DNA from: DASXKD01 sp963806145
Lineage (GTDB): Bacteria > Actinomycetota > Actinomycetes > Streptosporangiales > Streptosporangiaceae
NCBI GenBank assembly: GCA_963806145.1
Contig: CAWDXD010000024.1
Coordinates: 40,304 to 104,303, forward strand
DNA length: 64,000 nt
Reading direction: 5' to 3'
Shown: piece by piece, positions 50,694 through 59,183 of the stretch
Position numbering within the stretch: position 1 is the first letter of the stretch
Layout of the letters: every line of letters begins with the position of its first letter
Notes under the pieces: model-generated
Database searches by the model: none
What the model saw: the letters and a program-made list of their open reading frames with translations, nothing else
Told to the model about the DNA's origin: nothing
Program-made: the position numbers and the translations under genes

Positions 50694-52178
50694 TCAGCGG
50701 TACTCGGGTATGGGTTCGGGTTCGGTCATCTTTCCCCGCCGGGAAAGGTAGACGGGGATGCCGAGCAGGAGGGCGCCGCCGGCCAGGAGGAACGGGGCCC
50801 AGTACACAAAGGTGCTCTGGCCGGTGTTGCGCGAGTACCATATGAAAAGGATCGAGAATACCAGAGCAAGCACGGCGACGATCATGTCGCGGGTGAATCG
50901 CTGACCATGGAGGGCCCGGCGGTCGGCAATACGCCATTTGATTTGCGCGAGCGCTGAGAAGCCGTACGGGATGGCGGAGGTGATGCCAGTCATCAGTACG
51001 AGCGTCGTGAACACGGTGGCGCCACCAGAGCCGATGTAGTTGATTGCCATCGCGATCGATGCCAGCGCGGTGGAGGCGATGATGCCGTAGGCAGGTACCC
51101 CGTTCTTTGAAATGTGCTTGAATCGTTCGGGGAAAAGTCCGTCTTTGGCCGCCGCGAGGGGCATCTCGGCGCAGATCATGGTCCAGCCGTTCAGCGCCCC
51201 AAAGCCGGAGATGATAACGACGACGGCCATGACATAGCCCGCCCACGTACCACCGAACATTGCGTTGACCGCAGCCGAGAACGGCGCGTTGGATTTCTCG
51301 AGCGTATGGGATGGCAGAATGCCGAACACGGCGATCAGCGATAGCATATAGACGACCGCGGTGGCGAGCGTGCCCCACACCGTGGCTTTGGGAACGTTCT
51401 GGTCAGGGTTGCGCACCTTGCCCGCGGCGACGGATGCGACCTCGACGCCGAGGTAGCTGAACAGTGCGATCGCCATGCCGCCGCCGATCGCCCCGATCGC
51501 GCCTTCGCCGCTGATATTCCACGGCGTGTAGTGGGCACGGCTGATGAAGAACAGGCCCACGGTTGACATGAAGACGAGGGCCGCGAACTTGAGGACCGTG
51601 GTCCACATCTGGACCGAGCCCATGTTCTTGACGCCGGACAGGTTGATGGCCGCGGGGATCCACAAGCCGACCAGCACGAGCAGGATCGTGATCAGCTTGT
51701 TCCCGCCCTTGTTGATGAACTCCTCGACATACAGGACCCAGCCGACGGCTATCGCCGCGTTGCCGGCCCACGCGGTGATCCAGTACGACCACGCGTTGAA
51801 AAAGCCCACCACGTTGCCGAACCCAACCCGTGCGTACGCGTACGGCCCACCGTCGGCCGGCAGCCGGCGTGACAGTGCGGCGAACATCAGGGCCAGCGCG
51901 ATGGCACCAACCGTGGTGAGCGCCATCGAGACCAGCGTAATCGGCCCGTAGAAGGCCAGCGAGGTCGGCAGGTTGAAGATCCCGACACCGATGATGCTGC
52001 CCATGATGAGCGCGATCGCCACCGGTAGGCCGAAGCCGGGCCCCTGGGCGGCCCCGGCCCCATCCCCGGATGGCTGGGGGGGTGCAGCGTCCCCCTGAGG
52101 CGGAAGGTGTGCAGCGTCTGCCTGCGGCGGAGGGTGCGTGACAGCCTCTCCGTGCGGGTCACCTGGGGTCTCAGTCAT
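50694..52178 (-). CDS. APC-superfamily amino-acid permease (ArcD/AdiC-like antiporter)
   Basis: 494 residues. About 45 hydrophilic, Pro-rich residues precede 12 predicted helices. The first helix has the APC signature GSIIGVGIFNLP (about 59-70); helix 3 region GGPYAYARVGFGNVVGFFNAW; helix 6 FSYLGVEVASVAAGKVRNP; helix 8 IISGFGALNGWTMICAEMPLAAA. This pattern fits basic amino-acid/polyamine antiporters. Divergent from the carbamate-kinase remnant, so it is probably the arginine/ornithine (ArcD-type) exchanger of a former arginine deiminase locus, or an exchanger now serving the LysA-type decarboxylase nearby. Confidence 0.88.
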   Translation of the reverse strand: MTETPGDPHGEAVTHPPPQADAAHLPPQGDAAPPQPSGDGAGAAQGPGFGLPVAIALIMGSIIGVGIFNLPTSLAFYGPITLVSMALTTVGAIALALMFAALSRRLPADGGPYAYARVGFGNVVGFFNAWSYWITAWAGNAAIAVGWVLYVEEFINKGGNKLITILLVLVGLWIPAAINLSGVKNMGSVQMWTTVLKFAALVFMSTVGLFFISRAHYTPWNISGEGAIGAIGGGMAIALFSYLGVEVASVAAGKVRNPDQNVPKATVWGTLATAVVYMLSLIAVFGILPSHTLEKSNAPFSAAVNAMFGGTWAGYVMAVVVIISGFGALNGWTMICAEMPLAAAKDGLFPERFKHISKNGVPAYGIIASTALASIAMAINYIGSGGATVFTTLVLMTGITSAIPYGFSALAQIKWRIADRRALHGQRFTRDMIVAVLALVFSILFIWYSRNTGQSTFVYWAPFLLAGGALLLGIPVYLSRRGKMTEPEPIPEYR

Positions 52179-52515
52179 GGCTCAATCGCTTTCTCTTTCC
52201 TGCATTCCCTTTTCACCTTCAGTGAAGAGCGCAACGATCCTCTCTCTAGACACAAGCTCGTATCAATATGAGACACAAATCTTGACCGACAATCACCAAC
52301 TTCGGCATATCTACGCCAGATGGCTCTTGAGCGACGTAAAGATGACGTAAAGGTGACACGAGGGAGAACAGTTACAGATGCCCCCTTCCCTGATCCAGCG
52401 CTGAGCACCGACAATGCTGATGGCTGGCAGGGCATCGTCGTGCAGTAAGGGGACATTAGTGTTCTGGCCGGACGCCTGACAAGCGGGATACGTTACCACG
52501 CATGAGGGGAATTTC
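52179..52515. other. AT-richer divergent intergenic region
   Basis: Separates the permease and the carbamate-kinase remnant. Lower GC than its surroundings, especially 52240-52350 (for example TATCAATATGAGACACAAAT), so promoters for both directions are expected. I cannot identify a specific operator. AGGGGA at 52505-52510 is the ribosome-binding site of the remnant. Confidence 0.5.
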
Positions 52516-53025
52516 ATGAGCGTGGTGGTCGCGCTCGGGGGAAATGCATTGCTGCGCCGAGGGCAGCCGATGACCGTGGAAAATCAGCGCGAGAACGTCC
52601 GGGTGGCGTGTGATCGCCTGGCGCCGATCGGGGAGCAGCACGAGCTGATCATCTCACACGGGAACGGCCCGCAGATCGGGCTGCTTGCCCTGGAGGAGGC
52701 GGCATACGAGGAGGTACCTGAGTCTCCGCTCGATGTGCTGGGCGCCGAGACCCAGGGGATGATCGGTTACCTCGTCGAGCAGGAGCTCGGGAACCGGCTC
52801 CCATTTGAGAAGCCGCTCGCGTCGCTGCTGACGATGATCGAGGTTGATCCGGACGACCCGGCCTTCACCGATCCGAGTAAGCCGATCGGCCCGCTTTACA
52901 CCAAGTCCGAGGCAGACAGGCTGGCGGCAGATCAGGGCTGGGCCTTCAAAGTCGACGGGAACAGCATGCGCCGCGTGGTGCCTTCGCCGGTACCACAGCG
53001 GATCCGGCATGACCTCTGGCCTTGA
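52516..53025 (+). pseudogene. arcC: Carbamate kinase, N-terminal half only (arcC')
   Basis: Reads as a normal carbamate kinase for about 163 residues: VVALGGNALLRRGQPMTVEN, ISHGNGPQIGLLALE, SPLDVLGAETQGMIGYLVEQ and RRVVPSPVPQRI. It then runs into RHDLWP and a stop. The family is about 310 residues, so the second half with the nucleotide-binding core is gone. The start and ribosome-binding site are intact, so a truncated protein may be made but should be inactive. Confidence 0.88.
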
Positions 53026-53131
53026 GGTGACCGGTGAGGTGTTCGAATCGGCTGCCAGCATCGTGTTCGACCAAGCGGAAAACCGGCTCCACACCATCGA
53101 GGCCATCCTCGTGGCGACGCTCGGCAGGTAA
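53009..53131 (+). pseudogene. arcB: Catabolic ornithine carbamoyltransferase, last 40 codons ('arcB)
   Basis: In the frame next to arcC': LEVTGEVFESAASIVFDQAE and NRLHTIEAILVATLG, the C-terminus of ArcB-type ornithine carbamoyltransferases. It joins arcC' at about position 53000. The rest of arcB and of arcC is missing, as expected from one deletion that joined two genes of an arc operon. Confidence 0.8.
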
Positions 53132-53184
53132 AGAGACGCCGGGCGCCGGCATCAGGAGTTTCGGCGCGACGATGACATCGCTGG

Positions 53185-54492
53185 TCACGCGTCCCGGGTC
53201 AGTAGGTCGTCCCAGGTCTCGCGGCGGACGACGAGCCTCGCGTCTCCGCTGTCGGCGAACACGACAGGTATCCGGCGGGCACCGTTGTAGTTGTTCGACA
53301 TCGTGTAGCAGTACGCCCCGGTGACCGGGACGGCGAGCAGATCGCCGACGCGCGGCTCGCGGAGCCGGACGCCGTCGCTGATCACGTCACCGGACTCGCA
53401 GTGGCGGCCGACGACGGTGACCGTCTGTCCGCCACCGACGCGGTTGACGATGCTGGCCTCGAACCGCTGGCCGACGAGCGCAACCTCGAGGTTGTCGCCC
53501 ATTCCGCCGTCAACCGCGACAAACGTCTTCGGGCCATGCTTGACGGTGGTGACCCGGTAGACGGTGACTGCGCTTGGGGCGATCATGCTACGCCCAGGCT
53601 CGATGAGGATGCGGGCGGCGGAGGGCAGATGCGCACGGGCCGCGTTGACCAGGACGTCCAGGTATTCCTCCAGGCTCGGTGGGTGGTCGGCGTAGGTGTA
53701 CCGGCAGCCGAGCCCGCCGCCGAGGTCATAAACCGGGTATTCGCCGACGGCGGCCAGCGGCGCGACCGCGGCCGCGAGCTCATCCGCCACCAGGATCTGT
53801 GATCCGACGTGGGTGTGCAGGCCGTCCATGCGCAGCCTGCTGGAGGCCTCGATTCGCCCGATAGCCTCTGTGGCCGCGGCGGGATGCAGCCCGAACTTGG
53901 AGTCGGCGTGCCCGGTTGCATATGCGGCGTAGGTGGAGCTTTGCACCCCGGGAATGATCCGTACCAGGCAGCCCTGCACGCGGCCGGGCTGAACCGTGGC
54001 CTCCAGCCGGTCGATGTCGTCGAGGTTGTCGACGACGATGGTGCCCACGCCCGCGCCGACAGCAAGCTCGATCTCCTCGGTGGTCTTGGCGTTGCCGTGC
54101 AGTACCAGGGTCGCCGGATCGGCCCCAGCGGCCAGCGCCGTGACGACCTCGCCGCCGCCTGCCACATCAAGCCACAGCCCCTCGGAGACCATGAGCCGCT
54201 GCACAGCGGTGCAGGGGAACGCCTTCGAGGCGAAGACAACTTGTGAGTCAGGCCAACGTGCGGCCAACTCTGTCTGGTAGTCGCGTGCGCGCCGACGCAC
54301 AGCGCCCTCATGAACCACCATGACCGGCGTGTCATAGGCGGCCGCCAGCTCATCCAGGCGGCACCCACCGACCCTCATCATGCCGTCATCGTCTTGCGTT
54401 GTACCAGGCGGGAACAGTCCGAGCAGGTGGTCGACCCCGCGCGACTCCTTCGCCGGCGAGCCCGCTCCTTCGGTGTCAGTCTTTGCGTCCAT
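53185..54492 (-). CDS. Diaminopimelate-decarboxylase-like PLP enzyme (LysA family)
   Basis: 435 residues, fold-type III. PLP Lys in VVFASKAFPCTAV (about 92), the glycine-rich phosphate loop YDLGGGLGCRYTY (about 250), HVGSQI, RILIEPGRSMIAPS and the second active-site part GRHCESGDVI followed by GAYCYTMSNNYNG. All catalytic residues look present. A free-standing copy, not next to thrA or argS, beside a permease: could be meso-DAP decarboxylase paralogue, or decarboxylate another amino acid for export. The 52-residue N-terminus contains LGLFPPGTTQDDDG. Confidence 0.88.
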   Translation of the reverse strand: MDAKTDTEGAGSPAKESRGVDHLLGLFPPGTTQDDDGMMRVGGCRLDELAAAYDTPVMVVHEGAVRRRARDYQTELAARWPDSQVVFASKAFPCTAVQRLMVSEGLWLDVAGGGEVVTALAAGADPATLVLHGNAKTTEEIELAVGAGVGTIVVDNLDDIDRLEATVQPGRVQGCLVRIIPGVQSSTYAAYATGHADSKFGLHPAAATEAIGRIEASSRLRMDGLHTHVGSQILVADELAAAVAPLAAVGEYPVYDLGGGLGCRYTYADHPPSLEEYLDVLVNAARAHLPSAARILIEPGRSMIAPSAVTVYRVTTVKHGPKTFVAVDGGMGDNLEVALVGQRFEASIVNRVGGGQTVTVVGRHCESGDVISDGVRLREPRVGDLLAVPVTGAYCYTMSNNYNGARRIPVVFADSGDARLVVRRETWDDLLTRDA

Positions 54493-54580
54493 CCAGTCCC
54501 CGTGTCGAGTATCAGCGCTTGCCTCAGACCGCGCGCGATCACGATAACTCCGAGGTGGGCTACTATGCAGCGAGTCCCCG

Positions 54581-54653
54581 GCCGGTGTAGCTCAGTCGGC
54601 AGAGCAGCCGTCTTGTAAACGGCAGGTCAGCGGTTCGAATCCGCTCACCGGCT
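54581..54653 (+). tRNA. tRNA-Thr (anticodon TGT)
   Basis: 73-nt cloverleaf: acceptor GCCGGTG/CACCGGC, D-arm GCTC...GAGC, anticodon stem GCCGT/ACGGC with loop CTTGTAA (TGT at 54614-54616), T-arm AGCGG-TTCGAAT-CCGCT, discriminator T. The CCA end is not encoded. No integrated element sits next to it. Confidence 0.95.
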
Positions 54654-54729
54654 CCCAGGCCGACAGCCTCCCGGGTCGGCACGTCAGTGAATGACGGCCC
54701 GGGATGCGCGCCGGGCAGGGATGCCCCAT

Positions 54730-55731
54730 TCAGCTCCGGCAGGGCGCGAGTACCGACACCGAGTTGCCGTCTTCGTTGGTTACGTAGATGGTCCTGGCAT
54801 TGGGATTCACCGCGATGTTGACCGGGGCGCTGCCCACCGGGACGGTGGCGGTCACGGTATTGGTCCGCCCGCTGACCACCGATACCGTGTCGGCGCCGGT
54901 GTTGGCCAGGTAAACGGTATCGTTCCGCGGGTTCACTGCGGCCCCGAACATGTTGCCCACGGAGACGGTGGCGGTCACGGTGTTGGTCCGCCCGTTGATC
55001 ACCGACATCGTGAGGGACTGGCCGTTGGTCACGTAGACGGTGCGGGTCGCCTTGTTCACTGCGATCCCGAGCGGGTTGATGCCTACGGGGATGTTGGCGA
55101 TTACGGTGCCGGTTGGCCCGTTGATCACTGACACCGAGTCGTCGCCAAGGTTGGTCACGTAGATGGTGCCGGTCCTGATGTCCGCCGCGACCGCGAACGG
55201 TTCCGCGAACCGGTCGGTGCCGACGGGGATGGTCGCGGTCACGGTATTGGTCCGCCCGTTGATCACCGACACCGTGTTGGACAGAGTGTTGGTCACGTAG
55301 ATGGTGTCGGTCTTCGGGATCACCGCGATGCCATCGGGGGAGCGGCCGACGGAGATGGTCGCGGTCACGGTGTTGGTCCGTCCGTTGATCACCGACACCG
55401 TGTTGGACTGGGTGTTGGCCACGTAGACGGCACGGGTGTTGTTGTTTACCGCGATCCCGAACGGTTCGGCGCCGACGGGGATGGTGGCGGTCACGGTGTT
55501 AGTCCGCCCGTTGATCACCGACACCGAGTCGCCGCTGACGTTGGTCACGTAGAGGGTGCGGGTCTTCGGGTTCACCGCGACCCCGCGCGGGAAGTTCCCC
55601 ACGGGGATGGTGGCGGTGACCGCGATACAGCCTGGCGCCGCCGGGGCCGCGCTGGCCGTGGCTGTTGCGACGGAGATGAGTGCCGTAACGACTGCGCCGA
55701 TCAGGCACGCGGCGCGTGGCGTGAACCGCAT
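54730..55731 (-). CDS. Secreted YVTN-family beta-propeller protein
   Basis: 333 residues. Sec signal peptide (CLIGAVVTALISVATATASA, cleavage after ASA near residue 28), then about seven repeats of roughly 42 residues with consensus NTVTATIPVG - GIAVNPKTRTIYVTN - SNTVSVINGRT. Each repeat supplies a propeller blade, so one seven-bladed domain fills the protein. Repeats are also very similar as DNA. Extracellular, probably protein- or surface-binding; no enzymatic residues. Confidence 0.9.
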   Translation of the reverse strand: MRFTPRAACLIGAVVTALISVATATASAAPAAPGCIAVTATIPVGNFPRGVAVNPKTRTLYVTNVSGDSVSVINGRTNTVTATIPVGAEPFGIAVNNNTRAVYVANTQSNTVSVINGRTNTVTATISVGRSPDGIAVIPKTDTIYVTNTLSNTVSVINGRTNTVTATIPVGTDRFAEPFAVAADIRTGTIYVTNLGDDSVSVINGPTGTVIANIPVGINPLGIAVNKATRTVYVTNGQSLTMSVINGRTNTVTATVSVGNMFGAAVNPRNDTVYLANTGADTVSVVSGRTNTVTATVPVGSAPVNIAVNPNARTIYVTNEDGNSVSVLAPCRS

Positions 55732-55819
55732 GATGTCCTGCCTCCTTGTCCCGGACTGTCAGACGCCTACCCCCATCGGCACCTTACGGGGAGAACCATC
55801 TTCTGCGCCCGGCCGCTGG

Positions 55820-55859
55820 ATCGGTCACACGATGAACAAATCGGTCACACGATGAACAA
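55820..55859. repeat. 20-bp tandem duplication
   Basis: ATCGGTCACACGATGAACAA occurs twice back to back (55820-55839 and 55840-55859), upstream of the YVTN gene. The 55732-56013 stretch holds no supported gene; this is probably a slippage duplication or an operator pair. Confidence 0.85.
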
Positions 55860-56013
55860 TAGGTACCGGTGACCCATGTCACTTTGAGCCGGGCACGCAT
55901 GGCGCCGGTGTAATCAGGTTTGGCAGGGCCGAGAGGCGCTGCGACGGACCAGGTCCGCCACGCTCGGCATCGGTGACATCGGCAAGGGTGCCTTCGCGTA
56001 GCTGGAGGCAGCC

Positions 56014-56190
56014 ATGACTATGGTGGGTCGCGTCGTGGCGGTATCCGGTGAATCCACGGCCGCAGAGGAGCTGGACGGCGCCGAGGTCTCGTGGCATGGC
56101 CTGGCGGGTGATCGCCGGTGGGCGTTCATCCGCGCCGGGTCGGTGGTGTTCGCCCGAGGGCCGATGTGTGGCCGCGGCCGGGGTGGTTGC
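56014..56190 (+). pseudogene. MOSC-domain protein, N-terminal fragment
   Basis: MTMVGRVVAVSGESTAAEEL followed by DGAEVSWHGLAGDRRWAFIR reads as the N-terminal beta-barrel of MOSC (molybdenum-cofactor sulfurase C-terminal-like) proteins. After about 50 residues the similarity ends, and the frame continues as Arg/Gly-rich noise into the antisense of the Clp-N gene. The catalytic MOSC core is absent, so this is a remnant. Confidence 0.6.
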
Positions 56191-56225
56191 CTAAGATGCC
56201 GTGTTCTGCTGTGGCCTCGGCTGGG

Positions 56226-57059
56226 TCAGGCTGCGCCGGGTTCGGGTTCGATGCCGTGCTCGCGGAGCAGGGCATGAAGGTGCTCGATTTCGTCGCTGAG
56301 CTGACGGACCTTCTCGGCAAGGGATGACAGGTCCGGGTGCGTGGCGGCCCACTCTTGCTGGCGCGCGGCCTGCTGCGTGAGCAGGTCCTTTTCCTGGTCG
56401 CGCAGCGACGCGGCCCGCTCATAGTCCTGGGCGTCGACGGCGGCGTGCCTGTCGCGCAGTACCTGCTCGATCTGCTCATCCAGCTCGCCGGTGTCCGGCC
56501 CGGTCCCGGTGCGCTGCTCGACAGCCGATAGCCGCGAGCCGATCGCATCGAGGCGGGAAGCGATCTCCGGCGGCAGCCGGCGTTCCCGCCCGCCCGCGGC
56601 GGAGGCCGCCGACTCCTCGCCCCGGCGGCCATGGAGCAGCTCGATCACCTGCTGGCGCACCCTGTTCAAATCTGCGCCCAGCCTGACCAGCACCTGGGCG
56701 GCCACGCCCTCGCCCTCACGCAGCAGGCCCAGCAGGATGTGCTCGGTGCCGATGTAGTCGTGGCCAAGCTGCCTGGACTCACGCAGCGACAGCTCAAGGA
56801 CCGTCTTGGCACGAGGGGTGAACGGGATATGCCCCGACGGGGCCTCCTGGCCCTGGCCGATGATCTCCTCAACCTGCGCGCGCACCGCTTCCAGGCTGAC
56901 CCCCAGCGACTCCAGGGCCTTGGCCGCCACGCCCTCGCCCTCGTGGATCAGGCCCAGCAGCAGGTGCTCGGTGCCGATGTAGTTGTGATTGAGCATCCTG
57001 GCTTCCTCTTGCGCCAGGACTACAACCCTCCGCGCCCGGTCGGTGAACCGCTCGAACAT
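56226..57059 (-). CDS. Clp-N-domain protein with UVR motif (ClpC N-terminus without AAA modules)
   Basis: 277 residues. Two Clp-N repeats (MFERFTDRARRVVVLAQEEA at 1-20 with YIGTEHLLLGLIHEGEGVAA, then FTPRAKTVLELSLRESRQLG with YIGTEHILLGLLREGEGVAA) are as in ClpC. Then comes a UVR-type coiled coil (LRDRHAAVDAQDYERAASLRDQEKDL, split over residues 205-230) and a C-terminal helix. Both ATPase modules of ClpC (about 820 residues) are absent. Likely an adaptor or a binding decoy for Clp substrates or McsB/arginine-phosphorylated proteins. ATG 57059 follows AGAAGG. Looks intact rather than truncated, since it ends in its own tail. Confidence 0.87.
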   Translation of the reverse strand: MFERFTDRARRVVVLAQEEARMLNHNYIGTEHLLLGLIHEGEGVAAKALESLGVSLEAVRAQVEEIIGQGQEAPSGHIPFTPRAKTVLELSLRESRQLGHDYIGTEHILLGLLREGEGVAAQVLVRLGADLNRVRQQVIELLHGRRGEESAASAAGGRERRLPPEIASRLDAIGSRLSAVEQRTGTGPDTGELDEQIEQVLRDRHAAVDAQDYERAASLRDQEKDLLTQQAARQQEWAATHPDLSSLAEKVRQLSDEIEHLHALLREHGIEPEPGAA

Positions 57060-57235
57060 CTTCTGCCGCACCCTTCTGGCAGCCGCTGGCCGACCGCGCG
57101 GACACTGACCTGGCAAGCTCAGCCCGCGCTCGGGGCGGCGACCCTCTCACCATAGGCGCCCAACCGGCCAGCACAGCAGCTGATCCTTGGCCAGATCGAA
57201 TCAGCCGAATCAGCGCGGCCGGTGACCGAGCCTGT

Positions 57236-59008
57236 TCACGCTGGTGGCGATGCGCAGATACCTCGGCTCTGTGGCGATTGGCCGTAGTGGTATGTGCCTT
57301 TGTGGCGGGCGGCCGGGTCGCGCCGAGATCTTGTGATCTTGATGGTGGGGGCTGGGTAGCCGTTGAAGGTACTGCGGCCTGAGTAGCAGGTGGTGTAGGC
57401 GCCGGCGTTGCCGATCAGCACGCGGTCACCGGCGCGGGGCATGGGCAGCCATACCTCGTCGAGGATGGTGTCTTGGCTGTCGCAACTGGGCCCGGTCAGG
57501 GTGCACGGGATGGGTGTCCTGTCCGCCGCGGCGGGGATGGTGACCGGGAAGCGCAGTTCGCGGCCGGATTCCAGCGCTTCGATCAGGCCATGGAATGCGC
57601 CGGTGTCCAGGCTGACCCGCAGCGTGCGGTGTCGCCATGCCGTGCCGACTACCGTTGCGATCATGGTGCCGGCTGGGGCGGCGATCGCCCGGCCGGGTTC
57701 GCAGGCCAGTTGTACCGGGTAGGGCAACTGGGCTGCCGCGGTATTGATCGCGGCGGCGTAGTCGGCGAGCGGCGGCGGGTCGGTGTCGTAGCGGACCGGG
57801 AATCCGCCTCCCACGTCGACCATGGCCAGCCTGATCCCGTCGGCGGCCAGGTCGGTCATGATCTGCGCGCAGTGGCGGAGGGGATGGTCCCACGCCTTGG
57901 GGTCCATGGTCTGTGATCCGACGTGGAATGCCAGCCCGTACGGGTTCAGGCCCAGTGACCTTGCCAGCCGCGCCAATCCCAGCGCCTGCTCGGGCGGGAT
58001 TCCGAACTTGCCCTGGTCGCCGACCGTGCCATCGGCACCGGCGTCCAAGCGCAGCAGCACCGCGGACCCGGGGGCGCTCCGGGCGATCTTGTGCAGCTCG
58101 GTATCGCTGTCGGCGGCGAACCGCCAGACCCCGGCCTTGTAGGCGCGGGCGATGTCATGGACGGGTTTGACCGGGTGGGTGAAAAGCACCTCAGACGCGT
58201 CCGCACCAGCCCGGATAGCTGCACGGACCTCGGCCCAGGAGGCGGCCTCAAACCGGCACCCGGCTGCGTGCAGGCAGGCCAGCAGCCGGGAATGGGGGTT
58301 TGCCTTGACCGCGTAGTGGACCGCCACTCCGGGCAGTGCTGCGGCCAGCTCGGCGAAGCTGTCCTTAGCCCGGGCGAGATCGAGCAGTACATACGGGGTG
58401 GCCGGCCGGGCGCCGGGGACGGTCCAGGCTGCGCTCCGGCGGGCCGAGGCCTCCGTGCCATACCAGGCCACGTCCGCGGCAACCTTGCCGACCGCGAACC
58501 CCAGCCATATTCCACCGGGCAGCGGCCGGGCCAGCCACGCCGCCCCGGCCAGGCAGCCCGGGCGGATCAGGAACCCGTCCAGCGCTTCTGCGAGCACGCA
58601 CGAGGCCAGCTGTTCTGTGATCGCGTGCCATGTCCCGGCGGCTAGCCTCCGCAAACCGTCCAGGTGGGCCGTGGCCCGGCGGGCCGCAGTCGTCGCCTTT
58701 ACCCCGACGCACCCATAAAACCCCAGAGCTTCGCAGATGGTGGCCAACCCGGCGGCGGCCAGGAGCGACCCGGCGGTCAGGTACCCGGCGGTGAAACCGC
58801 TGATAGCGGCGATGGTGCCGCACACCTCGGCCAGCCCGAACCGGGCCCGCCACGCCTGCCACCACCCCGCCCTGGCTGGCGCCATGCAGCGGTCGGTCGC
58901 CCGCCGCCCAGATACGGCACCGCCGGGAACATCCCCGGCCGGCAACGGCGACATGCGCTCGGCGCCCCTAACCGCCAGCGCCGCAGCCGTAACCCCCCGC
59001 TCGCTCAT
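57236..59008 (-). CDS. Membrane domain fused to ornithine-decarboxylase-like PLP enzyme
   Basis: 590 residues. Residues 57-195 are hydrophobic (CGTIAAISGFTAGYLTAGSL, LLAAAGLATICEALGFYGCV, GCLAGAAWLARPLPGGIWLG, FAVGKVAADVAWYG), about four helices. Residues 205-590 are a fold-III ornithine/lysine/DAP-type decarboxylase: PLP Lys235 in HYAVKANPHS, AFHVGSQTMDPKAW, VDVGGGFPVRYD, LACEPGRAIAAPA, and the eukaryotic-ODC-like Cys loop TGPSCDSQDTI. I know this class as a soluble homodimer; a membrane anchor at the N-terminus is unusual. It probably makes a diamine at the membrane. A PotADBC importer is encoded at 28-32 kb. Confidence 0.83.
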   Translation of the reverse strand: MSERGVTAAALAVRGAERMSPLPAGDVPGGAVSGRRATDRCMAPARAGWWQAWRARFGLAEVCGTIAAISGFTAGYLTAGSLLAAAGLATICEALGFYGCVGVKATTAARRATAHLDGLRRLAAGTWHAITEQLASCVLAEALDGFLIRPGCLAGAAWLARPLPGGIWLGFAVGKVAADVAWYGTEASARRSAAWTVPGARPATPYVLLDLARAKDSFAELAAALPGVAVHYAVKANPHSRLLACLHAAGCRFEAASWAEVRAAIRAGADASEVLFTHPVKPVHDIARAYKAGVWRFAADSDTELHKIARSAPGSAVLLRLDAGADGTVGDQGKFGIPPEQALGLARLARSLGLNPYGLAFHVGSQTMDPKAWDHPLRHCAQIMTDLAADGIRLAMVDVGGGFPVRYDTDPPPLADYAAAINTAAAQLPYPVQLACEPGRAIAAPAGTMIATVVGTAWRHRTLRVSLDTGAFHGLIEALESGRELRFPVTIPAAADRTPIPCTLTGPSCDSQDTILDEVWLPMPRAGDRVLIGNAGAYTTCYSGRSTFNGYPAPTIKITRSRRDPAARHKGTYHYGQSPQSRGICASPPA

Positions 59009-59183
59009 GTTGGTCCCCCGTCATCCGCAGCTTCCCGCAACGCGGGTAGTGCTCCCTGTAAATAGGGGGTGCCAGCGCGGTCTTGATACACGACTTAAGG
59101 CGAGATTGCGCGGACATGACGCTGAACGTTCGGCGCCCTCAACGCGCCGCCGGGCTCAAAGCCCTGCCCCGGCGGTCGCCGAG

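Noticed and set aside
54581..54653. tRNA-Thr as integration site of the element
   Set aside because: The element is bounded by a repeat 8.6 kb or more away that does not match the tRNA; no repeat of the tRNA 3' end was noticed.
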